Below are positions 1 to 6,599 of a stretch of DNA of 6,599 nucleotides, piece after piece. Each line of letters starts with the position of its first letter. Within the stretch, counting starts at the first letter, position 1. Location: contig JAFYLV010000173.1 of assembly GCA_017556885.1 (NCBI GenBank), positions 1-6,599 of the forward strand, written 5' to 3'. A program made the translations under genes and the position numbers. The stretch is from Clostridia bacterium (GTDB taxonomy: Bacteria > Bacillota > Clostridia > Oscillospirales > QAMX01). The notes under the pieces are model-generated. The model was not told the DNA's origin, searched no databases, and saw only the letters and a program-made list of their open reading frames with translations.

Positions 1-1380
1 CCTTGTGGAATAGGAGAGACCGCCAAGACGGGTGAAAACACGTTCGGTATCATGGGTGGAAAGGGAATTGAGCAGCCGGTGCAGCATGGGCGCGGGATAA
101 TTCTCGCAGATCTGCATGACGCAGTCGCAAAGCTCCTTTTCCGGACCGCCGGCCGCATAGTTTAAAATAGCGGTGCGGAAGGGGTAATTCATCACGGAAT
201 CCAGCTCGCTGCCGTGCAGATATTTGCGGCGTTTGCCGTAGCTGATCTTGTTGGAGGCATCCTCCCAGACTTCACCGATGAGCAAAGCACCGGGCTTTTC
301 CTTGCGGATGCGAGCCCGAAGCTCTGCGATAAACTCGTCGGGAAGCTCATCGGCAACATCCAGACGGTAACCGTCCGCGCCGAGGCGCAGCCAATGGGCC
401 ACCACACAGTCATCGTCCCGTAGAACATAGTTGAGGTATGAGGGGGTCATTTCCTCCACACAGGGGAGCGTCTTGACATCCCACCAGCATTCGTAATCGT
501 AGGGATAGTTGCGGAAACGGTACCAATCGTAATAAGGAGAATCCTTACCTTTGGAGAGCGCTCCGTCACCAAATTCACCGAGACTGTCAAAGTAGACACT
601 TCTTGAGCCGGTATGGGAAAAAACGCCGTCCAAAATGATGCGGATACCGTATTTGTGCGCGGTATCACAGAGGTGGGTGAAGTCTTCGTCGGTACCGAGC
701 ATGGGATCGCACCGCTTGTAATCGGCGGTGTCATAGCGATGGTTGGACCATGCCATGCAGATAGGATTGAGATAGATGGCATTCACGCCAAGATCGGCAA
801 GATAGGGAAGCTTTGATTCGATCCCGCGGAAATTGCCGCCGTAAAAGTCATTGTTTTCGATCTTTCCGGAGGGGCCGGGACGCCATTCGGGCGTTTCGGC
901 GGTGTTGGTATGTACCGTGAAGGGACGCAGTTTTTCCGTCAGATCACACTCACCCGCTTTGCAGAAGCGGTCGGGGAAGATCTGGTAAAAAACCGACCCC
1001 TCAGGGATCGCGGGCGGCACATAATCCGCATCGTAGACCGTCAGCTGCCAGCAATCCCCTTCAAGCGTCGGGCGGTTGTCAGCATCGCGCAGGATGCGGA
1101 AGCTTCCTTCATCGGTTGCGATCTCAAAGTTGTAAAACCACAATCCGGGTGCAAGGCAGGGGAGAATGACCCGGTAGGGAATCTCGCCGTTTTCGCACCG
1201 TCCGGGGCGCATTTCATATTCGGTGGCATCACCGCCGTCGGGAAAGAGGCAGAGGGCCACCTTGGTGGCCCCCGGCTCGGAAACGTATAGGGTGATGGCG
1301 CAGCCTTCGGTGTCGGTTATGGCACCGAAGGGCTTTTTACAGTCAGCGCTGCGGCTGTCATAGCGTATGTGGCGGATCAT
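1..1380 (-). CDS. GH13 alpha-glucan hydrolase, neopullulanase/amylopullulanase-like (3' end cut off by the window)
   Basis: Intracellular alpha-amylase family (GH13) enzyme expected to hydrolyse alpha-1,4 and perhaps alpha-1,6 bonds in glycogen, limit dextrins or maltodextrins. The first 460 residues are visible. Residues 1-115 resemble the beta-rich N-terminal domain (CBM34-like) of neopullulanase-type enzymes. The catalytic barrel starts near FYQIFPDRF (131-139) and NPICMAWSNHRYDTADY (205-221). All four GH13 motifs are present: DGVFSHTG (251-258), GADGYRLDV (334-342) with nucleophile Asp341, GEVWE (369-373) with acid/base Glu370, and STHDTER (441-447) with Asp444. The end of the barrel and the C-terminal beta domain lie outside the window. 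The N-terminus MIRHIRYDSRS has no hydrophobic signal sequence. The ATG at 1380 overlaps the glgP stop in ATGA, which fixes the start; I see no Shine-Dalgarno site before it, so translational coupling to glgP is likely. The GH13 family is certain; the subfamily (GH13_20-like or GH13_39-like) and exact specificity are not. Confidence 0.9.
   Translation of the reverse strand, partial: MIRHIRYDSRSADCKKPFGAITDTEGCAITLYVSEPGATKVALCLFPDGGDATEYEMRPGRCENGEIPYRVILPCLAPGLWFYNFEIATDEGSFRILRDADNRPTLEGDCWQLTVYDADYVPPAIPEGSVFYQIFPDRFCKAGECDLTEKLRPFTVHTNTAETPEWRPGPSGKIENNDFYGGNFRGIESKLPYLADLGVNAIYLNPICMAWSNHRYDTADYKRCDPMLGTDEDFTHLCDTAHKYGIRIILDGVFSHTGSRSVYFDSLGEFGDGALSKGKDSPYYDWYRFRNYPYDYECWWDVKTLPCVEEMTPSYLNYVLRDDDCVVAHWLRLGADGYRLDVADELPDEFIAELRARIRKEKPGALLIGEVWEDASNKISYGKRRKYLHGSELDSVMNYPFRTAILNYAAGGPEKELCDCVMQICENYPAPMLHRLLNSLSTHDTERVFTRLGGLSYSTR
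1254..1271. repeat. Perfect inverted repeat, 8-bp arms, inside the GH13 gene
   Basis: GGGCCACC-TT-GGTGGCCC on the + strand is a perfect palindromic hairpin with a 2-base centre, in the region of codons 37-43 of the GH13 gene (Ala-Thr-Lys-Val-Ala segment), about 110 nt after its start. No T-run follows on either strand, so it is not a rho-independent terminator. It may simply result from the GCC ACC AAG GTG GCC codons. Confidence 0.5.
1377..1380 (-). other. ATGA stop/start overlap of glgP and the GH13 gene
   Basis: The glgP stop TGA (1379-1377) shares bases with the GH13 start ATG (1380-1378). Unlike the glgD-glgA junction, the 20 bases before this start contain no purine-rich Shine-Dalgarno site, so expression of the hydrolase probably depends on ribosomes finishing glgP. 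Confidence 0.9.
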
Positions 1381-3779
1381 AACATCCAGATGCGGTCGGC
1401 ATACTCGGCGACGGCACGGTCGGAGGAGAAGATGCCGGCACGGGCGGTGTTGATCAGGGACATACGGGTAAAGACATCGGGCTTTGCCCAGGTCTCGGCA
1501 ACGCGCTTCTGGGCGTTGCGGTAAGCCGCAAAGTCGGCAAGGCACATGTAGCAGTCGGCGGTGCCGCCCCAGCCGTTGGTCAGAGAATCGGCGATGTCAT
1601 CAAAGCGGGTGCCAAGAATATCGGAGCGAAGCATGCCGATCACGGCGGAGAGATCGGGATCCGTGGCAACAAAATGCATGGGATCGTAGCCGCGCTGACA
1701 CAGAGCCTCGACCTCGTCGGCATGGAGACCGAAGAGGAACATGTTTTCCTCGCCGACCTGCTGGCAGATCTCGACGTTGGCGCCGTCGAGGGTACCGAGG
1801 GTGACGGCACCGTTGATCATCAGCTTCATGTTGCCGGTGCCGGAGGCTTCCTTACCGGCCACGGAGATCTGCTCGGAGATATCAGCCGCGGGAATGATCT
1901 TCTCGGCAAGAGAGACCTTGTAGTCCTCAAGGAAGACCACCTTCAGCTTGTCGCGCACGGAAGGATCGGCGTTGACGGTATCGGCGATGGCAACGATGAG
2001 ACGGATGATGCGTTTGGCCATCAGGTATCCGGCAGAGGCCTTAGCGCCGAAAATGAAGACGCGGGGCGGCAGATCCAGCTCCGGATGCTCCTTAATGGTA
2101 CGATAAAGGTGGAGCAGATGCAGCGCATTGAGAAGCTGGCGCTTGTACTCATGCAGGCGCTTGATCTGAATGTCAAAGATGGCATCCGGAGAGACGACAA
2201 CACCGTTGCGCTCACGGATAATGGAGGCAAGGCGCTCCTTGTTCTGGCGCTTGACACCGCGAATGGCCTCCAGCACGGACTGATCGTCGGCATAACGCTC
2301 GAGATCGCGGAGCTTTGAGGCATCCTTCTTGAAATCGTCACCGATGAGGGCGGACAGAAGACTGGTCAGTGCAGGGTTGCCCTGGCAGAGCCAGCGGCGA
2401 TAGGCGATGCCGTTGGTGACGTTGGTAAACTTCTCCGGCTCAATGCGGGCAAAGTCACGGAAAATGGAATCGCAGAGGATCTGCGAGTGCAGCTGGGAAA
2501 CGCCGTTGACGGTGTGGCAGCAGCAGAGGCAGAGATTGGCCATGCGCAGCTCGCCGTGGGCAATGGGGGCCATGTAATCGATGCGTGCGAGATCACCGGG
2601 ATACGCAGAGGAGAAGCGTACACGGGCACGGCGGTCAATCTCCTCGCAGATCTGGCAGATGCGGGGCAGCTCGGACCGGAAAAGCTCCAGATTCCAGCGC
2701 TCAAGTGCCTCGCTCATGACGGTATGGTTGGTGTAGGAAAGGGTGCGGCAGCAGATGCTCCACGCCTTTTCCCAGGTGTAGCCGTACTCGTCCAGCAACA
2801 GGCGCATGAGCTCGGGCACGCACATGGCGGGATGGGTGTCGTTGATGTGGACAGCCATCTTGTCGGGCAGAGTGTCCAAAGAGCCATAGTTCGCAACGTG
2901 GTCGCGCAGGATGGTCTGCAGGGTGGCGGAACACATGACGTACTGCTGGCGGATGCGAAGGCGCTTTCCGGCCTCGTGGTTGTCGGCAGGGTAGAGGACC
3001 TTGGAGATGACCTCGGCCATGGTGTTCTCCTCCAGCGCCTTGACGTAGTCACCGCGGGAGAAGGTGGACATATCGAAGCTGTTCTTGGACTTGCAGCTCC
3101 AAAGCACAAGACGGTTGACGGAATCGGTACCGTAACCGGTGATGAACATATCGGAAGGAACGGCGATCACGCTGTGGTAGTCGTGATACTCGGGAGTCAG
3201 ACGTCCGTCCTGATCCTTCAGCGTTACATAGCCGCCAAAACGGACCTCGACGGCATCCTCCTCGCGGGTGTGAAGCCACTGACCGCCGAGAGAAAGCCAG
3301 TCATCGGGGAATTCCATCTGCCAGCCGTCAACGATCTTCTGACGGAAGATGCCGAACTCATAGCGGATGGAATAACCGGTCACAGGCATGTCCATGCCGG
3401 TAGCAGCATCCATGTAGCAGGAGGCGAGACGACCGAGACCGCCGTTGCCGAGGCCGGGATCGGGATCCAGCTCGATCAGACGGTCAAGATCGGCACCGCA
3501 GAGCGCCAATGCCTTTCGGTAGTCCTCTGTCAGTCCGGAATTGTGCAGGGCGTTGCGGAGATTGGGGCCGACAAGAAATTCCATGGAAAGATAGGCGGCG
3601 CGCTTGCGGCCGGTTTTGTCGCAGTTCTCCTCGAAACGGCGGCTCTTATCCAGCAGGCCGTCAGCCAGAATGGAGCAAAGCACCTTGTAACGCTGATGGT
3701 CGTTTGCCACGGTCATATCATGACCGAAAAGACGGAGAGAAGTCTCGTCGAGGAGCTTACGGATGTTTTCTGAAGTCAT
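1377..3779 (-). CDS. glgP: Glycogen/alpha-glucan phosphorylase GlgP (GT35)
   Basis: Cytoplasmic PLP-dependent phosphorylase that releases glucose-1-phosphate from non-reducing ends of alpha-1,4-glucan. The 800-residue length is normal for bacterial members and the frame is intact. Visible family motifs, in order: YLSMEFLVG (63-71), GNGGLGRLASCYMD (111-124), HINDTHP (311-317), the active-site HTVNGV segment (422-427), TNVTNGIAYRRWL (452-464), IKRLHEYKRQLLN (539-551) whose Lys540/Arg541 match the phosphate-contacting pair of characterised phosphorylases, and EASGTGNMK (644-652) in which Lys652 is the expected PLP Schiff-base lysine, followed by LGTLDGANVE (661-670). The ATG at 3779 is preceded by AAAGGA 11 nt upstream. 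The gene lies 45 bp after glgA and its stop overlaps the GH13 start. An unusual run C-L-C-C-C (417-421) sits just before the active-site histidine segment, and the protein has about 21 cysteines. The N-terminus shows no obvious counterpart of the eukaryotic phosphorylation site. Confidence 0.98.
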   Translation of the reverse strand: MTSENIRKLLDETSLRLFGHDMTVANDHQRYKVLCSILADGLLDKSRRFEENCDKTGRKRAAYLSMEFLVGPNLRNALHNSGLTEDYRKALALCGADLDRLIELDPDPGLGNGGLGRLASCYMDAATGMDMPVTGYSIRYEFGIFRQKIVDGWQMEFPDDWLSLGGQWLHTREEDAVEVRFGGYVTLKDQDGRLTPEYHDYHSVIAVPSDMFITGYGTDSVNRLVLWSCKSKNSFDMSTFSRGDYVKALEENTMAEVISKVLYPADNHEAGKRLRIRQQYVMCSATLQTILRDHVANYGSLDTLPDKMAVHINDTHPAMCVPELMRLLLDEYGYTWEKAWSICCRTLSYTNHTVMSEALERWNLELFRSELPRICQICEEIDRRARVRFSSAYPGDLARIDYMAPIAHGELRMANLCLCCCHTVNGVSQLHSQILCDSIFRDFARIEPEKFTNVTNGIAYRRWLCQGNPALTSLLSALIGDDFKKDASKLRDLERYADDQSVLEAIRGVKRQNKERLASIIRERNGVVVSPDAIFDIQIKRLHEYKRQLLNALHLLHLYRTIKEHPELDLPPRVFIFGAKASAGYLMAKRIIRLIVAIADTVNADPSVRDKLKVVFLEDYKVSLAEKIIPAADISEQISVAGKEASGTGNMKLMINGAVTLGTLDGANVEICQQVGEENMFLFGLHADEVEALCQRGYDPMHFVATDPDLSAVIGMLRSDILGTRFDDIADSLTNGWGGTADCYMCLADFAAYRNAQKRVAETWAKPDVFTRMSLINTARAGIFSSDRAVAEYADRIWML

Positions 3780-3790
3780 TTGCTATAGAT

Positions 3791-3796
3791 TCCTTT
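3791..3796 (-). promoter_or_regulatory. Ribosome binding site of glgP
   Basis: AAAGGA on the minus strand, 11 nt before the glgP ATG, a slightly long spacing. It lies in the 45-bp glgA-glgP spacer (3780-3824). That spacer also holds the 8-bp palindrome TAGATCTA (3810-3817) but no hairpin with a T-run and no recognisable -35/-10 pair, so glgP is probably transcribed with glgA. Confidence 0.7.
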
Positions 3797-3824
3797 CGAT
3801 ATGGGGGAGTAGATCTAAAGTATT

Positions 3825-5279
3825 TCAGCCGTTATAGCTTTCGCGGCAACGGATGATATCGCGGTAAAGCTGCATATAGGCGTCGCCGGAACGCTGCCAG
3901 CTGTTGTCGGCCTTCATGCAGTTGCGGGAGAGGGAAGCCCAGGCATCGCGGTCTTCGCGCAAGGCAAGTGCGCGGCGCAGACCGTCCAGCATGGCAAGCG
4001 GATGGTAATCGTAGAAGGTGAAGCCAAGACCGCTGCCGTCGGTGGGATCGTAGGCGGGCACGGTGTCTGCAAGTCCGCCGGTGCGGCGAACCAGGGGCAC
4101 GGTTCCGTAGCGCATGGCGATCATTTGGGACAGACCGCAGGGCTCGTTGCGGGAAGGCATGAGGAAAATGTCGGAGCCTGCGTAGATACGGTTGGCAAGT
4201 GCCGCATTGAATTCGATGCGGGCAGCAACCTGACCCGGACGCTGCGCGGCATAGTGACGGAAAAGCGCCTCGTATTTCGGCTCACCGGTGCCGAGGATGA
4301 CCAGCTGAATGTTTTCGGCAAGCATTTCCTCGATGACATCGGCCACGAGCTCGACACCCTTATGTCCTACCAGACGGGAAACGATGGAGACCACCGCCGC
4401 ATCCTCGCGGACCTCAAGCCCCATCTCGCGCTGCAGGGCTTCTTTACAGGCTGCCTTGCCTGCGGGATCGTCCGCATTGAAACGCGCGGGAAGGGCGATG
4501 TCGGTGCTCGGATTGAAGGTGTCAACATCAATACCGTTGGTGATGCCGCAAAGCTTGCAGCCGTAACGCTGGAGAATGCTGTAAAGCTCACGGGAGACCT
4601 CAGGGTAGGAAAGCTCCACCGCATAGGTCTCGGAAACGGTGCTCACCCGGTCGGACATGACGATGCCGGCCTTCATCAGATTGGCGCACCCGTCATTTTC
4701 CAAAACGCTGATCCAGTTGCCGGAGAGACCGAGCACATCGCCGATGAAGTGCAGGGGCGCCTTGCCCTGGTATTCGATGTTGTGGATGGTGAAAAGTACG
4801 GGGATCGCACTGTAGTCGGGCAGATGACGATAATGTGCCTCGAGAAACACGGGAATGAGTGCAGTCTGCCAGTCGTTGCAGTGAATACAGTCGGGATACC
4901 AGGAGATCTGCGCAAGGGATTCCAATACGGCTTTGGAGAAGTAGGCGAAACGCTCGCCGTCATCGTTATAACCGTAGGAGCCCTCGCGGGCAAAGTAATA
5001 TTCATTGTCGATGAAATAATAGGTCAGTCGGCCGTCGGCACTCTCGGCCTTGAAGAGACCGACGTGCTGAATGCGCCAGGAAAGATGAACGTAAAAGCTC
5101 TTGACGAAGGTGATCTCGGAAAAACCGCGCTTTTTGATGGCATCGTAATAGGGCATAAAAACGCAGACTTCATTTTGCGGATTTCGTGCAAGCTCCGCAG
5201 GGAGAGCCTGTGCAACATCGCCGAGACCGCCGCTTTTATAATAGGGAGCGGCTTCGGAGGTGGCAAACAGAATTTTCAT
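3825..5279 (-). CDS. glgA: Glycogen synthase GlgA (ADP-glucose type, GT5)
   Basis: Transfers glucose from ADP-glucose to the non-reducing end of growing alpha-1,4-glucan in the cytoplasm. The protein has 484 residues, typical of bacterial GlgA, in the two-Rossmann-domain GT-B fold. N-terminal domain: the K-x-G-G-L nucleotide-sugar motif is KSGGL (15-19), followed by HCNDWQT (133-139) and HNIEYQG (166-172), whose His166 matches the conserved active-site histidine. C-terminal domain: GITNGID (245-251), SRLVGHKG (301-308) with the expected Arg302 and Lys307, PSRNEPCGL (375-383) with the conserved Glu379, and TGGLADTV (400-407). The ATG at 5279 lies 7 nt after a good AAAGGGAG site and overlaps the glgD stop by four bases (ATGA), so the start is well fixed and translation is probably coupled. 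The ADP-glucose preference is inferred from the adjacent glgC/glgD and from similarity to bacterial GlgA. Confidence 0.98.
   Translation of the reverse strand: MKILFATSEAAPYYKSGGLGDVAQALPAELARNPQNEVCVFMPYYDAIKKRGFSEITFVKSFYVHLSWRIQHVGLFKAESADGRLTYYFIDNEYYFAREGSYGYNDDGERFAYFSKAVLESLAQISWYPDCIHCNDWQTALIPVFLEAHYRHLPDYSAIPVLFTIHNIEYQGKAPLHFIGDVLGLSGNWISVLENDGCANLMKAGIVMSDRVSTVSETYAVELSYPEVSRELYSILQRYGCKLCGITNGIDVDTFNPSTDIALPARFNADDPAGKAACKEALQREMGLEVREDAAVVSIVSRLVGHKGVELVADVIEEMLAENIQLVILGTGEPKYEALFRHYAAQRPGQVAARIEFNAALANRIYAGSDIFLMPSRNEPCGLSQMIAMRYGTVPLVRRTGGLADTVPAYDPTDGSGLGFTFYDYHPLAMLDGLRRALALREDRDAWASLSRNCMKADNSWQRSGDAYMQLYRDIIRCRESYNG
5276..5279 (-). other. ATGA stop/start overlap of glgD and glgA
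   Basis: The glgD stop TGA (5278-5276) shares bases with the glgA start ATG (5279-5277). This arrangement usually gives translational coupling by termination-reinitiation and fits two products used in consecutive steps of glycogen synthesis. Confidence 0.9.
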
Positions 5280-6400
5280 ACGGTTTCTCCCTTTCTGACG
5301 ATTATAGGATTGTTTTTGGAACCGAGAAGGTGTGTGCCGGCAGTCACATGCACATCCTTATCGAGTATGCAGTTCTCAACAACGGCACCGGGATCGATGC
5401 GGCAGTTCTGCATGACGATGGAGTGGGAGACCCTTGCACCCTCGGAGATCTGGACACTGCGGAAGAGGACGGAGTTCTCTGCGGTTCCATCGAGCATGCA
5501 GCCGTCAGCAACGGTGCACTCCTTTACGGAGCTGCCGCGGCCGTAGAGGGTGGGAACTTCGTCACGTACCTTCGTATAGATGGGACGGTCGGGGTTGAAA
5601 AGATCGGAACGCAGGCCGCTCTCGGTCAGGCGGAAATTGTTATGGAAGTAGGAAGGTATGTCGAGATTGAAGAGGACCTCGCCCGTATGCTCCCACAGAT
5701 TGACGGAAAGACTTCCGTTGTTGAAACCGCGCTGCAGGAAATTGGACTCCAGGTGGGTGCGTCCGGCAGCCACATAGCGGCGGACAATACCGAGAAGGAC
5801 CTGGCGGGAGAGGAGGTACATGCCAAGTCCGATGGCCTGACCTGCGACGGCAGGATAGTTGGTGAGGATGGAATCCACGCGGTCTCCGTCGGCATCCATC
5901 ACAAGAGAGTGGATGGCACCGTCGGCCTCACCGGCGCGGACGGCGACAACGGTAATGTCGCAGTCGCTGCTGATGTGATCGGCAAGCACCTCTTTGAGAT
6001 CAATATTGCAGAGAATATTAGAGTCGGAGAGGACCACGTAGTCCTCAGGGCATCGGGCAAGGAAACTGAGCGCATTGGAGAGTGCCTCCAGCTTGCCGCG
6101 GTAGACGTCGCTCTTGCCGGAACCGAAGGGGGGCAGGAAGACGAGACCGCCGTCCTTATTGTTCAGATCCCACTCCTGTGCATTGCCAATGTGATCCATC
6201 AGGGACTGATAGTTATACTTTGTGACCACGCCGATGCGGGAAACCCCTGCATTGGTCATGTTGGACAGGGTAAAGTCGATCTGGCGGTAGCGACCGCCGA
6301 AGGGGATGGAGGCGGCGGTGCGGATCTTGGTAAGCTCACCGAAGCACTCATCGTACATGTTGCTGAAAACGATGCCGGCCATTCTGTTGGAAACCATCAT
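5276..6400 (-). CDS. glgD: GlgD, non-canonical subunit of glucose-1-phosphate adenylyltransferase
   Basis: Paralogue of GlgC, expected to form a mixed complex with it that makes ADP-glucose. Residues 1-235 form a degenerate nucleotidyltransferase domain: IPFGGRYRQIDFTLSNMTNAG (from residue 32) is well kept. The GlgC GGxGTRL nucleotide loop is missing (VFSNMYDECFGELT instead), the KRAKPAV region reads IRTAAS, the RGTADAV motif reads RGKLEAL (101-107), and GDHIY becomes SNIL (127-130), putting Asn128 where the catalytic metal-binding Asp is expected by eye. Residues about 285-355 show the hexapeptide pattern of a left-handed beta-helix (VKECTVADGCMLDG; SHSIVMQNCRIDPGAVVENC). The 374-residue length is usual for GlgD. 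I chose the ATG at 6400 because AGAGGAGG lies 10 nt upstream. An in-frame GTG at 6421 would add MRGGIRI but encodes the Shine-Dalgarno site itself and abuts the glgC stop. A second ATG follows at 6397. In Geobacillus, GlgC plus GlgD is more active than GlgC alone. Confidence 0.95.
   Translation of the reverse strand: MMVSNRMAGIVFSNMYDECFGELTKIRTAASIPFGGRYRQIDFTLSNMTNAGVSRIGVVTKYNYQSLMDHIGNAQEWDLNNKDGGLVFLPPFGSGKSDVYRGKLEALSNALSFLARCPEDYVVLSDSNILCNIDLKEVLADHISSDCDITVVAVRAGEADGAIHSLVMDADGDRVDSILTNYPAVAGQAIGLGMYLLSRQVLLGIVRRYVAAGRTHLESNFLQRGFNNGSLSVNLWEHTGEVLFNLDIPSYFHNNFRLTESGLRSDLFNPDRPIYTKVRDEVPTLYGRGSSVKECTVADGCMLDGTAENSVLFRSVQISEGARVSHSIVMQNCRIDPGAVVENCILDKDVHVTAGTHLLGSKNNPIIVRKGETV
5287..5294 (-). 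promoter_or_regulatory. Ribosome binding site of glgA
   Basis: AAAGGGAG on the minus strand, 7 nt before the glgA ATG. It lies inside the last codons of glgD, so glgA can be translated both by re-initiation at the ATGA overlap and by direct ribosome binding. Confidence 0.8.
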
Positions 6401-6410
6401 GATTCTTATG

Positions 6411-6418
6411 CCTCCTCT
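6411..6418 (-). promoter_or_regulatory. Ribosome binding site of glgD
   Basis: AGAGGAGG on the minus strand, 10 nt before the ATG at 6400. It lies in the 21-bp glgC-glgD spacer and decides the glgD start against the in-frame GTG at 6421, which is upstream of the site. The second ATG at 6397 would have a 13-nt spacing and is less likely. Confidence 0.85.
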
Positions 6419-6421
6419 CAC

Positions 6422-6599
6422 TCAGCGTACGAAGGCGGCGGGAAGCTTCTCGCCGGCCTCGGTGGTTTTCTCTCGTCCGAGCACGGCGATGCCCCAACCG
6501 TCACCGTGGATCTCCGGGGCTTCACCGACGGAAGAATTCTCGGCAACCACAGCCCCCTCGCCGATGATGGCGTAGGACACGTGGGCACCGGCACAAACC
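6422..6599 (-). CDS. glgC: Glucose-1-phosphate adenylyltransferase GlgC, C-terminal end (5' part outside the window)
   Basis: Only the last 58 residues and the TGA stop (6424-6422) are present; the rest lies beyond position 6599. The full enzyme makes ADP-glucose from ATP and glucose-1-phosphate, the committed and usually allosterically controlled step of bacterial glycogen synthesis. The visible part is the end of the C-terminal left-handed beta-helix: hexapeptide-like repeats (GAHVSYAIIGEGAVVAENS, residues 4-22 of the fragment), followed by a GDGWGIAVLG segment (32-41) that matches the GEDGWGIAVVG-type element near the GlgC C-terminus. The final REKTTEAGEKLPAAFVR tail does not fit the usual last rung well. 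The call also rests on position: it is immediately upstream of glgD, separated by 21 bp, as in the glgCDAP gene order. No catalytic residues can be checked. Confidence 0.85.
   Translation of the reverse strand, partial: VCAGAHVSYAIIGEGAVVAENSSVGEAPEIHGDGWGIAVLGREKTTEAGEKLPAAFVR

Noticed and set aside
447..782. 111-codon minus-strand open frame (and its + strand neighbours) in the left 1.3 kb
   Set aside because: It lies out of frame inside the GH13 gene, whose own frame carries all catalytic motifs from 1380 to 1.
1674..2318. 214-codon open frame on the + strand opposite the 3' half of glgP
   Set aside because: Same reasoning: antisense to the PLP-site region of glgP, with no family signal.
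2487..3773. 428-codon open frame on the + strand opposite glgP
   Set aside because: It lies wholly antisense to glgP, whose motifs run unbroken through the region. The Gly/Val/Asp-rich translation shows no domain and is typical of the shadow frame of a GC-rich gene.
3803..3824. Possible terminator in the glgA-glgP spacer
   Set aside because: Only an 8-bp AT-containing palindrome is present, with no GC-rich stem and no T-run on the minus strand.
4002..5546. 514-codon open frame on the + strand opposite glgA and the end of glgD
   Set aside because: It is antisense to two genes with full family motifs. Its translation shows no recognisable domain and looks like a reverse-complement shadow of GC-rich codons; it also crosses a gene junction.
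6401..6421. GTG start for glgD giving a 381-residue protein
   Set aside because: The added codons encode the Shine-Dalgarno sequence AGAGGAGG and begin directly after the glgC stop. The ATG at 6400 has correct spacing and gives the usual GlgD N-terminus.

Overview
The window is a segment of a glycogen metabolism operon. All five genes lie on the minus strand and are read from the right end to the left: glgC (last 58 codons only), glgD, glgA, glgP, and a GH13 alpha-glucan hydrolase whose 3' end is cut off at position 1. Coding density is close to total. The spacers are 21 bp (glgC-glgD) and 45 bp (glgA-glgP), and the other two junctions are 4-base ATGA overlaps. I saw no RNA gene, mobile element, CRISPR array or convincing rho-independent terminator, and no stretch over 300 bases lacks a gene. 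The operon continues beyond both ends of the window.

Organism: the glgC-glgD-glgA-glgP order, with a separate GlgD paralogue of ADP-glucose pyrophosphorylase, is characteristic of Bacillota (for example the glgBCDAP operon of Geobacillus stearothermophilus). GC-rich coding sequence, clear purine-rich Shine-Dalgarno sites and a cysteine-rich GlgP suggest an anaerobic, GC-rich clostridium, perhaps of the Oscillospirales/Ruminococcaceae type. This placement is an inference from style and was not tested by a search.

How the genes work together: GlgC with GlgD makes ADP-glucose from glucose-1-phosphate and ATP. GlgA adds the glucose to the non-reducing ends of alpha-1,4-glucan. GlgP removes glucose from those ends as glucose-1-phosphate. 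The GH13 enzyme has no visible signal peptide, so it probably hydrolyses glycogen, limit dextrin or maltodextrin in the cytoplasm. No branching enzyme (glgB) or 4-alpha-glucanotransferase (malQ) is inside the window.

I do not see an undescribed system. The points worth a second look are the degenerate active site of GlgD, the GH13 gene coupled to glgP, a cysteine cluster at the GlgP active-site segment, and small features of the gene junctions.
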